Source: Acidimicrobiia bacterium
GTDB lineage: Bacteria > Actinomycetota > Acidimicrobiia > Acidimicrobiales > Aldehydirespiratoraceae
Direction of reading: 5' to 3'
Assembly: GCA_022821685.1 (NCBI GenBank)
Contig: JAJEDD010000018.1
Span: 170,453-234,452 of the forward strand
DNA: 64,000 nucleotides
Below the pieces are notes generated by a model that was not told the DNA's origin, ran no database searches, and worked only from the letters and a program-made list of their open reading frames with translations. Positions 7,392-15,351 of the stretch are shown in pieces (positions within the stretch are counted from its first letter, which is position 1; every line of letters starts with the position of its first letter). The position numbers and the translations under genes are program-made.

Positions 7392-8567
7392 CTATAGCGC
7401 GGATTGGAACTCGGCTCGCACGGCGGGCAGCACGGCATCGTCCAGCCAGCAGTCGACCGCGGTCATGGCCAGGGCCTTGGCCCCGTCGATCACCGCGACA
7501 TCGCCGGAGGGGCCGCGGGCGTGCTCGGCGAAGGCGGGAGTGTGGATGGGCACATCGTCGGGCGCGACCTTGATCATGGGATGGATGGACGGCACGGCGT
7601 AGCTCACGTTGCCCATGTCGGTGCTGCCCACCACCCGAGCGCCGGGATCGGGCGAGAGGGTGCGGCCCAGGGCTTCTAGGTTGGCCAGGTAGCGGTCGAT
7701 CAGGGTCGGGTTGTCGTTCATGTCGGCGTAGGCGGGGTCGGCCCAGGCGATCTCGACTTCGCAGCCGGCCGCGTCGGCGCCGGCGCGCAGGCAGGCCACC
7801 ACCCGCTCCTTCAGCGCCTCCAGAGACGTGAGGTTGGTAGAGCGCACGTACCACTCGGCCGCGGCGGTGACCGGCACGATGTTGGGCTTGGCGCCGCCAT
7901 CGGTGAACACGCCGTGGATGCGCTCGTCGTCGCGGATGTGCTGGCGCAGCGCGGCGACGGCGTTGTAGCCGAGCACGGCCGCGTCGAGGGCGTTGCGGCC
8001 CTTCTCGGGGGCGGCTGCGGCGTGGGCGGCGGCGCCGGTGTAGCGGGCCGTCAGCCGATGCACCGCCACCGCGTGGAACACGCTGAGCTCGTGGTTGGCG
8101 GGATGCACCATCATGGCCGCGTCGACGTCGGAGAAGGCACCCTGGCGCAGCATCAACTCCTTGCCGCCGCCGCCCTCCTCGGCGGGGGTGCCGACCACCG
8201 CCACCCGGGCGTCGGCCTCACCGGCCATCGAGGCCAGAGCCAGACCCGCACCCAGGCCCGAGGCGGCGATGATGTTGTGGCCGCAGGCGTGGCCGATGCC
8301 CGGCAGGGCGTCGTATTCGCACACCACCGCCACCGTCGGGCCGTTGCCGTCGCCGGCTCGGGCCTCGAAGGCGGTGTCGACGCCGTAGGCCCGGCGCTGC
8401 ACGGCCAGGCCGTGGTCGTCGAGCACGCCGGTGAGCAGGTCGTGGGCGTGGTGCTCCTCGAAGCACAGCTCGGGTCGGGCGTGGATGCGGTGCGACACGT
8501 CGAGCAGTTCGGGAGCGAGGCGGTCGATCTCGTCGCAGACCCGCCGTTTGGCTTCAGCAATGTCCAT
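7392..8567 (-). CDS. M20-family metallopeptidase / amidohydrolase
   Basis: A 391-residue M20D-type amidohydrolase from the ATG at 8565-8567 (MDIAEAKRRVCDEIDRLAPE). Metal-site motifs are PGIGHACGHNIIAASG near residues 93-108 and GTPAEEGGGGKELM near 126-139, with further ligands in MMVHPA and PSIHPMIK. The family cleaves amide bonds in aminoacyl or p-aminobenzoyl-glutamate type substrates; the actual substrate is unknown. An upstream in-frame ATG at 8603 would add 12 residues lying in repeat-like intergenic sequence and is less likely. Confidence 0.9.
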   Translation of the reverse strand: MDIAEAKRRVCDEIDRLAPELLDVSHRIHARPELCFEEHHAHDLLTGVLDDHGLAVQRRAYGVDTAFEARAGDGNGPTVAVVCEYDALPGIGHACGHNIIAASGLGAGLALASMAGEADARVAVVGTPAEEGGGGKELMLRQGAFSDVDAAMMVHPANHELSVFHAVAVHRLTARYTGAAAHAAAAPEKGRNALDAAVLGYNAVAALRQHIRDDERIHGVFTDGGAKPNIVPVTAAAEWYVRSTNLTSLEALKERVVACLRAGADAAGCEVEIAWADPAYADMNDNPTLIDRYLANLEALGRTLSPDPGARVVGSTDMGNVSYAVPSIHPMIKVAPDDVPIHTPAFAEHARGPSGDVAVIDGAKALAMTAVDCWLDDAVLPAVRAEFQSAL

Positions 8568-8670
8568 GGCCGCGATACTAGAGCCCAAGCCCGAGAGGCC
8601 CATGAGCGGCGGCGATGGCAGGCGCGAGAGTGATCAGCGCGGCAGGTCCGGCGCCGTTGGGCGCCGGTTG

Positions 8671-9318
8671 CTAGCGCGGGCTGGGAATCCAGACCTCGAG
8701 GGCGCCGGGCTCGACCCTCAGGCTCAGCGTGCGGGCCCGGCCTGCGGGCACACCGTCGAGGTAGACGTCGAGGGCCGGATCCAGTTCGTATTGCGACGCG
8801 GCGCTGCGACGCTGGGTGATTTGCGGATGGGGAACGTGGGTGCCCGACAGCAGCCGGCGCCGGGCTGCGAGGCGCACCCGCAGCGGAGGATCGGCATCGA
8901 ACACGTCGAGGCGCCCATCGCCGGGATGCGACCGCGGCGCCGCGTTCCAGCGACCCACGAACGAGGCGTTGGCCGCCACCAGCAGCCGACCCCGCCACCA
9001 GGATCTCCGGGCGATTAGATGGGCCACAAACCAGTGGAGCCGGCCGTCCACCAGCGCCGCCCCCACATCGACCGCCACCCGCATCCCGGCCGCGCCCGCC
9101 GGCGGCTGGGACTCCGCGGAGGTCGAAGCCACCCCCAGCGTGCGAGCCAGGTCGCCACCGGTCAACACCACCGGCGGCGCGGTCCGGCCGGCTCGCCGAG
9201 CGTCAGCCACGACCCGGCCCGCCGCGACATCGCTATGCGCCACCACGGCATCGGCCGGGATCTCACCCTCCACGCCGAAGTCGACGCCCCAGCCCGGCCC
9301 CCGCTCCCCGATCACCAC
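8671..9318 (-). CDS. Short diacylglycerol-kinase-like protein
   Basis: A 215-residue protein. It shows a shortened kinase-like motif VVLTGGDLARTLG, resembling the GGDGTL loop of DAGK/LCB5 kinases. A C-terminal domain of the same superfamily follows: LLVAANASFVGRWNAAP, GDGRLDVFDADP and the final YLDGVPAGRARTLSLRVEPG strands. The normal N-terminal half of the catalytic domain is reduced, so it may be a divergent or inactive relative. Start GTG at 9316-9318 or the next codon, also GTG. Confidence 0.6.
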   Translation of the reverse strand: MVIGERGPGWGVDFGVEGEIPADAVVAHSDVAAGRVVADARRAGRTAPPVVLTGGDLARTLGVASTSAESQPPAGAAGMRVAVDVGAALVDGRLHWFVAHLIARRSWWRGRLLVAANASFVGRWNAAPRSHPGDGRLDVFDADPPLRVRLAARRRLLSGTHVPHPQITQRRSAASQYELDPALDVYLDGVPAGRARTLSLRVEPGALEVWIPSPR

Positions 9319-9342
9319 ACCCGCATCCCTGACATTGATCGT

Positions 9343-9660
9343 TCAAGGAGCATCAAGCGACAGGAGGGTCGGGATGTCCCGCCTGGCATGCAGCACGCGC
9401 CAGACGTCGATGCGGTCGTCCACTGGCACATAGAAGATGAGGTACGGGAACCCATGCAAGTGCCAACTCCTCAACTCGGGAATCTCGACCTCGAACGCGA
9501 ATCGGAGTGAGCCGCTGAAGGGATAGCGGCGAAGATGGCTGACGGCGTTCTCGAGCGCGTCGACGAATTCGAGAGCCGTTTTCGCTCCGGCCTCGCGGCG
9601 GTAGTGGTCGACCGCGGCCTCAATGTCACGCGAGGCGAGAGCGTGAAGGTCGACCTGCAA
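9343..9660 (-). CDS. ParE/RelE-type toxin
   Basis: A 105-residue toxin of the RelE/ParE fold. It starts MQVDLHALASRDIEAAVDHY; AALEFVDALENAVSHLRRYP-like helices and a C-terminal RSWHLHGFPYLIFYVPVDDR strand pair follow. In this fold the toxin inhibits gyrase or cleaves mRNA; which applies cannot be read here. It lies 9 bp downstream of its putative antitoxin. Confidence 0.88.
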   Translation of the reverse strand: MQVDLHALASRDIEAAVDHYRREAGAKTALEFVDALENAVSHLRRYPFSGSLRFAFEVEIPELRSWHLHGFPYLIFYVPVDDRIDVWRVLHARRDIPTLLSLDAP

Positions 9661-9669
9661 TGATCGTGA

Positions 9670-9900
9670 TCAGGTGTCAGAGATGCGGTGTCGGAGCGCG
9701 GCAAAGTAGGCGGCGTCGGCCTGGCCAACGACTGGAGCGCTGGCACCTTCGAGGAGCGCTTCCCGGAGTTCGCGGCGGGCGCGGTCCTGCCGGATGAGTT
9801 CACGGACGTACTCGCTCGTGGATCCATAGTGGCCGTGGCTGACCTGGGAGTAGACGAAGTCCTTGAGTTGGACAGGGAGCGACACGTTCATGGTGGACAT
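9670..9900 (-). CDS. ParD-type antitoxin
   Basis: A 76-residue ribbon-helix-helix antitoxin from ATG at 9898-9900. MSTMNVSLPVQLKDFVYSQV is the classic ParD N-terminus, then HGHYGSTSEYVRELIRQDRA completes the DNA-binding fold. The C-terminal part (LLEGASAPVV onward) should wrap the toxin. It precedes the ParE-like gene in a toxin-antitoxin operon, probably autoregulated. Confidence 0.88.
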   Translation of the reverse strand: MSTMNVSLPVQLKDFVYSQVSHGHYGSTSEYVRELIRQDRARRELREALLEGASAPVVGQADAAYFAALRHRISDT

Positions 9901-9966
9901 GACCTCAGAGCATAGTGGCTTGGCATGCCTTGCCAAGCCACTACGGGGTTCTGCGCGGCTCGGCGG

Positions 9967-10131
9967 CTATCGCGGCGGGGAGCTGTGCTCAACGACGGTG
10001 AGGCGGTCGCTGAGCTGGCCGAGGCGCACCGTGCCCTCATTGGGGGCGACGTGGACGCGGGTCCGAAGCCGCCCCCGGGCGCTGCGGGCCTCGTGAACGG
10101 CGAGAGCGTCTCGGACAAGCCGAGGCGGCAT
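9967..10131 (-). CDS. Small hypothetical ORF (54 aa)
   Basis: ATG at 10129-10131 opens a 54-codon frame (MPPRLVRDALAVHEARSARG...). It ends in TAG 64 bp before the ParD start. It has no recognisable domain and no close neighbour on its strand except the DUF1156 remnant, which ends 30 bp upstream. It could be the leftover of a gene once following that methylase, or chance coding in high-GC DNA. Confidence 0.2.
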   Translation of the reverse strand: MPPRLVRDALAVHEARSARGRLRTRVHVAPNEGTVRLGQLSDRLTVVEHSSPPR

Positions 10132-10161
10132 TGCGGTCGTCGCCCGATCGGCGGCCGGGCG

Positions 10162-10650
10162 CTAGATCAGGGCTTGTTGGGTTGGGGCGGTTGCTTCGGC
10201 TGCGATAGTGGCGGCGCCGGTGCGCAGGTTGGGCCAGGCGGTGATGAGGCCGTTGTAGGCCCCGGCTTCGGCGGCCCAGCCGCGGTCGTTGGCCTTCTGG
10301 TACAGCAGGTAGGCGAGCTGGCGGGCCCGGTCGCCGTTGCCGCCGAGGACGTGCAGCAACTCGGCCGCCTCGGACTCTGAGCGCTCCAGCGCGGTGGCCA
10401 GGTGTTGGGTGGCCTCCCATACGGTGAGCCGCTCATCGTGTACCGGCGACCAGTCGGGATCGAGTTCGCTGCGCTCGTAGAGGCGGAACTTGCCGGCGCG
10501 GGCCTCGCCGATGCCGGATTCTTCGACGCCGGCCAGGGAGGTGTTCTTGGCCCGGGCCACGCTGTCGGCGTCGCCTGAGGAGCCGGGGTCGTAGCCGTGC
10601 TCGGCGAACCAGGTGAGCGCGAAGCGGGTGTCGGCGTCGAGTGTCGCCTT
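10162..10650 (-). pseudogene. C-terminal remnant of DUF1156 DNA methylase
   Basis: The frame bounded by TAG at 10651-10653 and a stop at 10162 encodes about 162 residues. They match the end of DUF1156-type adenine-specific DNA methylases: LDADTRFALTWFAEHGYDPG, ARAKNTSLAGVEESGIGEAR, then LDPDWSPVHDERLTVWEATQ and YLLYQKANDRGWAAEAGAYN. The catalytic NPPY/FxGxG parts, which should lie upstream, are absent, so this is a truncated gene. In known genomes DUF1156 methylases sit in anti-phage or R-M loci. A GTG at 10558-10560 could start a shorter product. Confidence 0.7.
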
Positions 10651-11010
10651 CTAACGGTCTCGCCCTTGGTGTTGTCCCAACCGGCGATCGTCGACCAGTA
10701 GTCGGCGCATTTGTCAGGCGCGAGCCGCCGCCAGCGGACGCCGCGCCCACCAAAGATGCAGCGTCGACGGATGCCCATGACGTATCGACTTCTCCCGCGC
10801 AGCCTCGGCATTGATGGCCGCCAACGGCAAGGCCACCTCAATCAGCTTTGGCCGATGCCCGTCGCCAACCACGGCCCGTGACGGTAGCAAGTCACCAGAC
10901 GGCGAACCTGCACGCCGATGTGATCACGCCAACGCCGCTTCGCGACATGATCCCTTCGAGCGCTCGGCGCTGGCGCTGCCCGCGAGACGCCCTGGCTGGC
11001 GAGCCTAGAT
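10651..11010. other. Intergenic stretch without a supported gene
   Basis: 360 bp between the truncated DUF1156 methylase and vapB. On the minus strand a frame reading ...[20 protein letters not shown]... can be opened, but it matches no family I recognise and runs out of frame into the methylase remnant. It may be degraded upstream sequence of the same locus. No repeat or hairpin stands out. Confidence 0.4.
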
Positions 11011-11247
11011 ATGCTGGCATACATGGTTCGCACCACCATCAAGATCCCGGAAGAACTCGACGCCCGGCTTCGGCACGAGGCCAAGCGTCGCAACACCACG
11101 ATCTCCGCGTTGACCCGAGAGGCCATCGAGAGCCACCTCGGTGCTGGTCGCACGCTCGGCGCGGCTGCCGCCGGTCGCAGCGGCCGCGCCGATGTGTCCG
11201 AGCGCATAGAGGAGCTTCTCGCCAGCGAGGTGCTGTTATCTCGCTGA
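11011..11247 (+). CDS. VapB-type antitoxin
   Basis: A 78-residue ribbon-helix-helix antitoxin. MVRTTIKIPEELDARLRHEA is the RHH strand-helix start, RNTTISALTREAIESHLGAG the second helix, and the C-terminal ERIEELLASEVLLSR the toxin-binding tail. The ATG at 11023 is an equally good start. The stop overlaps the putative start region of the PIN toxin gene, consistent with translational coupling. Confidence 0.85.
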   Translation: MLAYMVRTTIKIPEELDARLRHEAKRRNTTISALTREAIESHLGAGRTLGAAAAGRSGRADVSERIEELLASEVLLSR

Positions 11248-11651
11248 TCGTCGATGCCGGGCCGCTCTACGCCTACATCGACGCCGACGACCGGCATCAC
11301 GCGGCCAGTCTCGAACTGCTCAACACCCATCGGGGTCCGCTCATCGTTCCGGTCCTCGTCGTGACCGAGGTCGCCTACCTGGTCGGCACCCGGCTCGGCC
11401 CTGATGCGGAGGTGCGCTTCATCGGCGATCTTGCCTCGGGCGACCTTCAGGTCGAACCGGTCGCCGCGAGCGACTGGCTGCGGATAGCCGAACTCGTGCA
11501 CAGATACCGCGATCTGCCCCTCGGCACCGTCGATGCCTCAGTTGTAGCCGCAGCAGAGCGTCTCGGCGCCACCACCGTCGCCACCATCGACCGGAGAGAC
11601 TTCTCGGTGGTCAGACCACGCCACTGTCGCCGTCTCCGCATGCTCCCCTGA
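11244..11651 (+). CDS. VapC-type PIN-domain ribonuclease toxin
   Basis: About 135 residues of PIN domain: LIVDAGPLYAYIDADDRHHA (first catalytic Asp), VPVLVVTEVAYLV (Glu), LPLGTVDASVVAAAERLGAT (Asp) and TIDRRDFSVVRP (last Asp). VapC toxins cleave tRNA or rRNA. No ATG, GTG or TTG exists in frame between the end of VapB and the first catalytic residue. The best start is CTG at 11244-11246, overlapping the vapB TGA as CTGA. Either the start codon is non-canonical or the gene has lost its normal start. Confidence 0.82.
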   Translation: MIVDAGPLYAYIDADDRHHAASLELLNTHRGPLIVPVLVVTEVAYLVGTRLGPDAEVRFIGDLASGDLQVEPVAASDWLRIAELVHRYRDLPLGTVDASVVAAAERLGATTVATIDRRDFSVVRPRHCRRLRMLP

Positions 11652-11664
11652 TCTGACTTGTCTC

Positions 11665-11892
11665 CTACGGCCTGCAGATGTTGGCGACTGTCTGGGGCGA
11701 CACGCAAGCCTTGTCAGCGATGTCCCGCAGCGAGGCGCCGTTGGCGTGCGCGAGCCGGATCGCGGTCTCCCAGAGGGCACGGGCTTCGTCTTTGTCTCGG
11801 GTCATGCGTTCGACGACATGCAGCGCGGCTGCTCTGGAACTGCTCGAGACTTCGATGTCCTCAAGCTCCCAACGTGAGATGGTCTTGCTCAT
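11665..11892 (-). CDS. Small helix-turn-helix protein
   Basis: A 75-residue protein. The C-terminal half (WETAIRLAHANGASLRDIAD then KACVSPQTVANICRP) is a recognisable HTH for DNA binding. The N-terminal half (SKTISRWELEDIEVSSSSRA) is a short extension. Its ATG overlaps the stop of the upstream small gene (ATGA), so the two are translated from one message. Function unknown; a regulator of its own small operon is likely. Confidence 0.72.
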   Translation of the reverse strand: MSKTISRWELEDIEVSSSSRAAALHVVERMTRDKDEARALWETAIRLAHANGASLRDIADKACVSPQTVANICRP

Positions 11893-12053
11893 TCTGCCTC
11901 CCCGATAGCCCTCAAGAGCTTGGCGATGACCTCCCTGATGATGACGGCGGCCACGAGTTCGTCGCTGCGACGCTCGAGAATCTCGGCGACGCCGCCGAGT
12001 GCTTCGAGCGTGTGGGCGAGTTCCGCCTCATCGAGTTCGAGCGTGATCCGCAC
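11889..12053 (-). CDS. Small hypothetical protein upstream of the HTH gene (54 aa)
   Basis: A GTG at 12051-12053 opens a 54-residue frame (VRITLELDEAELAHTLEALG ... EVIAKLLRAIGEAE). Its TGA overlaps the ATG of the HTH gene by 4 nt. It is predicted to be helical and acidic, with no known family. Coupling to an HTH gene and a palindromic upstream site suggest a small regulatory or antitoxin-like pair; this is inference. Confidence 0.5.
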   Translation of the reverse strand: MRITLELDEAELAHTLEALGGVAEILERRSDELVAAVIIREVIAKLLRAIGEAE

Positions 12054-12072
12054 GCCGCTACTCTAGTAACTG

Positions 12073-12083
12073 GACAAATTGTC
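12073..12083 (-). promoter_or_regulatory. Palindromic putative operator
   Basis: GACAAATTGTC is a perfect odd-centre palindrome in a short AT-rich island, 20 bp upstream of the GTG of the two-gene HTH operon. TAGTA and TACTA half-sites flank it. It is a plausible autoregulatory site for the HTH protein. Confidence 0.4.
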
Positions 12084-12125
12084 TACTATTTGCACAGGGT
12101 GTCGGCCGGTGCTCGACAGCCTTCC

Positions 12126-14279
12126 TCATTCGTCTGGGGCGACGGTGCCTGATAGGGCTACTACTCCCCGGTTGAGGGCTTGGACTGTCTGATGGGCGGT
12201 GGCCGACGTGTCGGGGTTGGGCGCGACGGCGGCTGTCCGGCGGGCCAGGTCGATCACCTGCTTGACGTTGCGCACAAAGTCGCCGGCTGAGAAGCCCTCG
12301 TCCTGCACCGCCTCGAACGGCTCCCCGGCCGCCCAGCGGTGCGCCGCGGAGGCGAAACCCGGTTCCAGGGATCGGATCGGGTCGAGGCCGAAGCTCCGCT
12401 CGGTGCGGTGCAGATCGTCGATAGCGGCGCCGATGCGTCGCAGTCGGCGGTAGGCGACATCGGAGGGGACCCACACCTCGGGCCTCGGACCTGGCGAGCG
12501 GTGCTCGTAGGTGAACGCCGACAGCACCGAGGCCAACTCGGGCGGTGTCAGGCCGTCGAGCAGCCCGCCCGACAGGGCCTCGGCCACGGCCAGGTCGGCC
12601 TCGTGGAAGATGCGCGACACCAGCATCCCCGAGTCGGTGAGGGTCCAGCCGTCGAGGTGGCCCCGCCGGCGCAGCACGCCGGCCACCGCGTCGAATCGGC
12701 GGGCCAGATCGACGGATGCCGCCTTCTTCGCCTGGTACTGGGCGAAGGAGCGGCCCATCAGGTCGCGGGCCCCCTCGGGCGAGGTGCGGCCCAGCAGCCC
12801 GGCCACCATGTTGTAGGTGGGTCGGAAGGCGGAGCGCAGCTCGAAGGACCGGCTCGTTGCCAGATGGGCCATCTGCTCGAAGGTGCAGTCCGGCGACCAC
12901 AACGCCACCGCCCAGCCCGCCTCGTCGATGCCGCGGCGCCCGGCCCGCCCCGTGAACTGCGTGTACTGGGCCGCGCTGAGCAGGGCGGTGCGCGCGCCGT
13001 CGAACTTGACCGGCTTGTCGATCACCACGCTGCGGGCCGGCATGTTCACCCCCAGCGCCAGCGTCTCGGTGGCGAACACCACCTTCACCAGCCCCTCGGC
13101 GAAGCACTGCTCCACCGTCTCCTTGAACACCGGCACCAAACCGGCGTGGTGCGCGGCGATGCCCAGGCGCAGCCGGTCGGCCCAGCGCTCGGTGCCCAGC
13201 GCGGCCCGATCGGTCGGGTCGAGGAGGCCCAGACGGGCCTCGACCACCTTGTCGATGCGGGCTGCCTCGGTGTCGTCGGTGAAGCAGGCCCCGTCGCGCA
13301 CCAGGCGGGCGGCGGCCTGGTCGCATCCCTTGCGACTGAACACGAACCAGATCGTCGGCAGTAGGCCCCGCTGCTCCAACTCGGCCAGCAAGTCGACCCG
13401 CCGGGGCGGCCGCCACTGCGAGCGCGGGCGGTTCCCGGGGTGTTCGCCACGCCCCGAGCCGCGGCGCGAACCCGAACCCCGGGAATCGCCGCGCCGCGAA
13501 TTCGCCGCATGCGATCCGCCGCGACACGTCCTGCTCGAATCACGGGAATCGCCGCGCCGCGGCCCTCCCCTGCCCCGGTGCTCACGAGACGGCGCGGGGG
13601 CGTCGAACCGGCTGCCCTCCGGGTTGGGCCTGCCGTGGGTGAGGGTGGGCACGATCCTCACCGTTTCGGAGCGCCGGCGCCCCACCGCGTAGAGGTTGGT
13701 CAGCGGAACCGGCCGGCGCGACTCGACCACCACCGCGGTCGGGCCCCGCACCTGCTTGAGCCAGCCTCCGAGCTGCTCATGATTGGAGACGGTGGCCGAC
13801 AGGCACACCAGCACCACGCTGGCGGGCAGGTGCAGGATCACCTCCTCCCACACCGGGCCGCGGTAGGGGTCCTCCAGGTAGTGCACCTCGTCGAGCACCA
13901 CCGCGGCGAGCCGGTCGTCCACGGCCGAGGCGTAGAGCATGTTGCGCAGCACCTCGGTGGTCATCACCACCACGTCGGCGTCGCCGGCGATCACGTTGTC
14001 GCCCGTCAGCAGCCCCACCCGCTGCGGGCCGAGCCGGCGGCGCAGATCCCGGTACTTCTGGTTGGACAGCGCCTTGATGGGCGTGGTGTAGAAGGCCCGC
14101 CGGCCCGCGGCCAGGGCCCGGTCGATGGCGTGGTCGGCCACGACCGTCTTGCCCGAGCCGGTCGGCGCGGTCACCAGCACCGAGCGTCCGGCGTCGAGAT
14201 GCTCGATGGCGCGGCGCTGGAACTCGTCGAGCACGAAACCGACGCCAGCCGGCTCCGAGGCCGAGCGGTCAAACCCCAT
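12126..14279 (-). CDS. helY: DEAD/DEAH-box RNA helicase HelY (Ski2/Mtr4-like)
   Basis: A 717-residue superfamily 2 helicase. Motifs: VLVTAPTGSGKTVVADHAID (Walker A), TTPIKALSNQKYRDL (Ia), VVLDEVHYLEDP (DEVH box), LVCLSATVSN (III) and TGRAGRRGIDEAGWAVALWS (VI). The C-terminal DSHCT part ends WAAGEPFEAVQDEGFSAGDF. Start ATG at 14277-14279 is chosen because AGGAGG lies 4 bp before it; the upstream GTG at 14294 overlaps that site. Residues about 222-294 are a low-complexity RG/RS/SR-rich insert between the two RecA-like domains, encoded by repeated DNA. It sits at the end of the paf-tat gene run, as in other actinobacteria. Confidence 0.93.
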   Translation of the reverse strand: MGFDRSASEPAGVGFVLDEFQRRAIEHLDAGRSVLVTAPTGSGKTVVADHAIDRALAAGRRAFYTTPIKALSNQKYRDLRRRLGPQRVGLLTGDNVIAGDADVVVMTTEVLRNMLYASAVDDRLAAVVLDEVHYLEDPYRGPVWEEVILHLPASVVLVCLSATVSNHEQLGGWLKQVRGPTAVVVESRRPVPLTNLYAVGRRRSETVRIVPTLTHGRPNPEGSRFDAPAPSREHRGRGGPRRGDSRDSSRTCRGGSHAANSRRGDSRGSGSRRGSGRGEHPGNRPRSQWRPPRRVDLLAELEQRGLLPTIWFVFSRKGCDQAAARLVRDGACFTDDTEAARIDKVVEARLGLLDPTDRAALGTERWADRLRLGIAAHHAGLVPVFKETVEQCFAEGLVKVVFATETLALGVNMPARSVVIDKPVKFDGARTALLSAAQYTQFTGRAGRRGIDEAGWAVALWSPDCTFEQMAHLATSRSFELRSAFRPTYNMVAGLLGRTSPEGARDLMGRSFAQYQAKKAASVDLARRFDAVAGVLRRRGHLDGWTLTDSGMLVSRIFHEADLAVAEALSGGLLDGLTPPELASVLSAFTYEHRSPGPRPEVWVPSDVAYRRLRRIGAAIDDLHRTERSFGLDPIRSLEPGFASAAHRWAAGEPFEAVQDEGFSAGDFVRNVKQVIDLARRTAAVAPNPDTSATAHQTVQALNRGVVALSGTVAPDE

Positions 14280-14369
14280 CCCGCCTCCTGTCACATCGTG
14301 GCCCTCAGCGAGGCCGTGCGAGACGGGTCTCGCACCTATTCCTGCTTGCCCTCGGTCATGGCTGGGGGC

Positions 14370-15188
14370 TCACCGCTGCCTGGCAGCTGCTTCGCGCTTT
14401 CGCCTCCGGCGGCGGGTCAACACGCCCCAGAGGATCGAGATCTCGTAGAAGGCATACATCGGCACCGACAGCGCCATCAGGGTGAACGGGTCGCCGCTGG
14501 GGGTGATGACCGCCACCAGCACCACGATGCCCACAACCGCGTAGGAGCGGATCCGGCGCAGGGTCCGGTTCTCGACGACGCCCATGGCCTGCAGGCCGAT
14601 GAGCACGATCGGGAACTGGAAGGCCACCCCGAAGGCCACCATCATCTTCACCACGAAGCTCAGGTAGCGCTGCGGGCTGAACAGCGACACCAGGTCGGGT
14701 CCGCCGATGCTGACCAGAAAGTCGAGGGCCCGGGGCAGGCTCCAGTAGGCCAGTCCGACGCCCATGAAGAACAGCAGCACGCCCGCAGCCACGAACGGCA
14801 CCGCATAGCGCTTCTCGTGGCGGTAGAGGCCGGGCGCAATGAAGCGCCACCCCTGCCACAGCACCACCGGCATGGCCACCGACAGGCCCGCGTAGCCGGC
14901 CACGGTCAAGCGCACCCTGAACGGCTCCAGGGGGTCGGTGACGAACAGATTGCAGCCGCCGTCGGGGCCGAACAGCTGCGAGTCGATCCTGTCCTGGATG
15001 GGGAAGGTCCTGCAGTAGGGCTCCAGCAGGAAGTCGAGGATGAACGGGTAGAGGATCCAGCAGGCGATGCCGCCCACCGCCACCGCGATGGCCGACTTGA
15101 TCAGACGGTTGCGAAGCTCGCCAAGATGCTCCATGAGCGTCATGTGGCCGCCCTCGCTCGGGGCCGTGTGGTCGATTGCGTCGGTCAT
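14370..15188 (-). CDS. tatC: Sec-independent translocase subunit TatC
   Basis: A 272-residue polytopic membrane protein, the twin-arginine signal receptor of the Tat translocon. The N-terminal MTLMEHLGELRNRLIKSAIA is the hallmark TatC start. Six membrane segments follow, including YAVPFVAAGVLLFFMGVGLA and FGVAFQFPIVLIGLQAMGVV. The periplasmic loop with FRVRLTVAGYAG and the VVAVITPSGDPFTLMALSVP region near 225 are present. The C-terminus is very basic (RRRRRKREAAARQR). It is separated from tatA by a degenerate MITE. Confidence 0.96.
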   Translation of the reverse strand: MTDAIDHTAPSEGGHMTLMEHLGELRNRLIKSAIAVAVGGIACWILYPFILDFLLEPYCRTFPIQDRIDSQLFGPDGGCNLFVTDPLEPFRVRLTVAGYAGLSVAMPVVLWQGWRFIAPGLYRHEKRYAVPFVAAGVLLFFMGVGLAYWSLPRALDFLVSIGGPDLVSLFSPQRYLSFVVKMMVAFGVAFQFPIVLIGLQAMGVVENRTLRRIRSYAVVGIVVLVAVITPSGDPFTLMALSVPMYAFYEISILWGVLTRRRRRKREAAARQR

Positions 15189-15196
15189 CGCGTCCC

Positions 15197-15350
15197 AGAG
15201 GCCGAGCGGACAGACGCGCTCCGCCTACAGATCCGGTGCCGCACGCCTAGCGAGGCCGTGGCCCGAGCGGCCCGTGAGCGGCAGCGAACAAGAGCGGGAG
15301 TGACAACGTCGTGCCGGAAGACGCTCGGGGGCAATTGGCGCATGCTCCTA
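15197..15350 (+). mobile_element. Degenerate MITE-like element between tatA and tatC
   Basis: Starts with AGAGGCCGAGCGGACAG, contains the family core (GAGGCCGTGGCCCGAGCGGC and CAGCGAACAAGAGCGGGAG), and ends near GCGCATGCTCCTAA, which resembles the right terminal repeat. It is more divergent and somewhat longer than the 134-bp full copies; no clear target duplication remains. It fills the 163-bp gap between tatA and tatC. Confidence 0.6.
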
Positions 15351-15351
15351 A

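Noticed and set aside
8585..8650. Possible MITE relic between the M20 and DAGK-like genes
   Set aside because: Only scattered similarity to the core (CCCGAGAGGCCCATGAGCGG); too weak to call without alignment.
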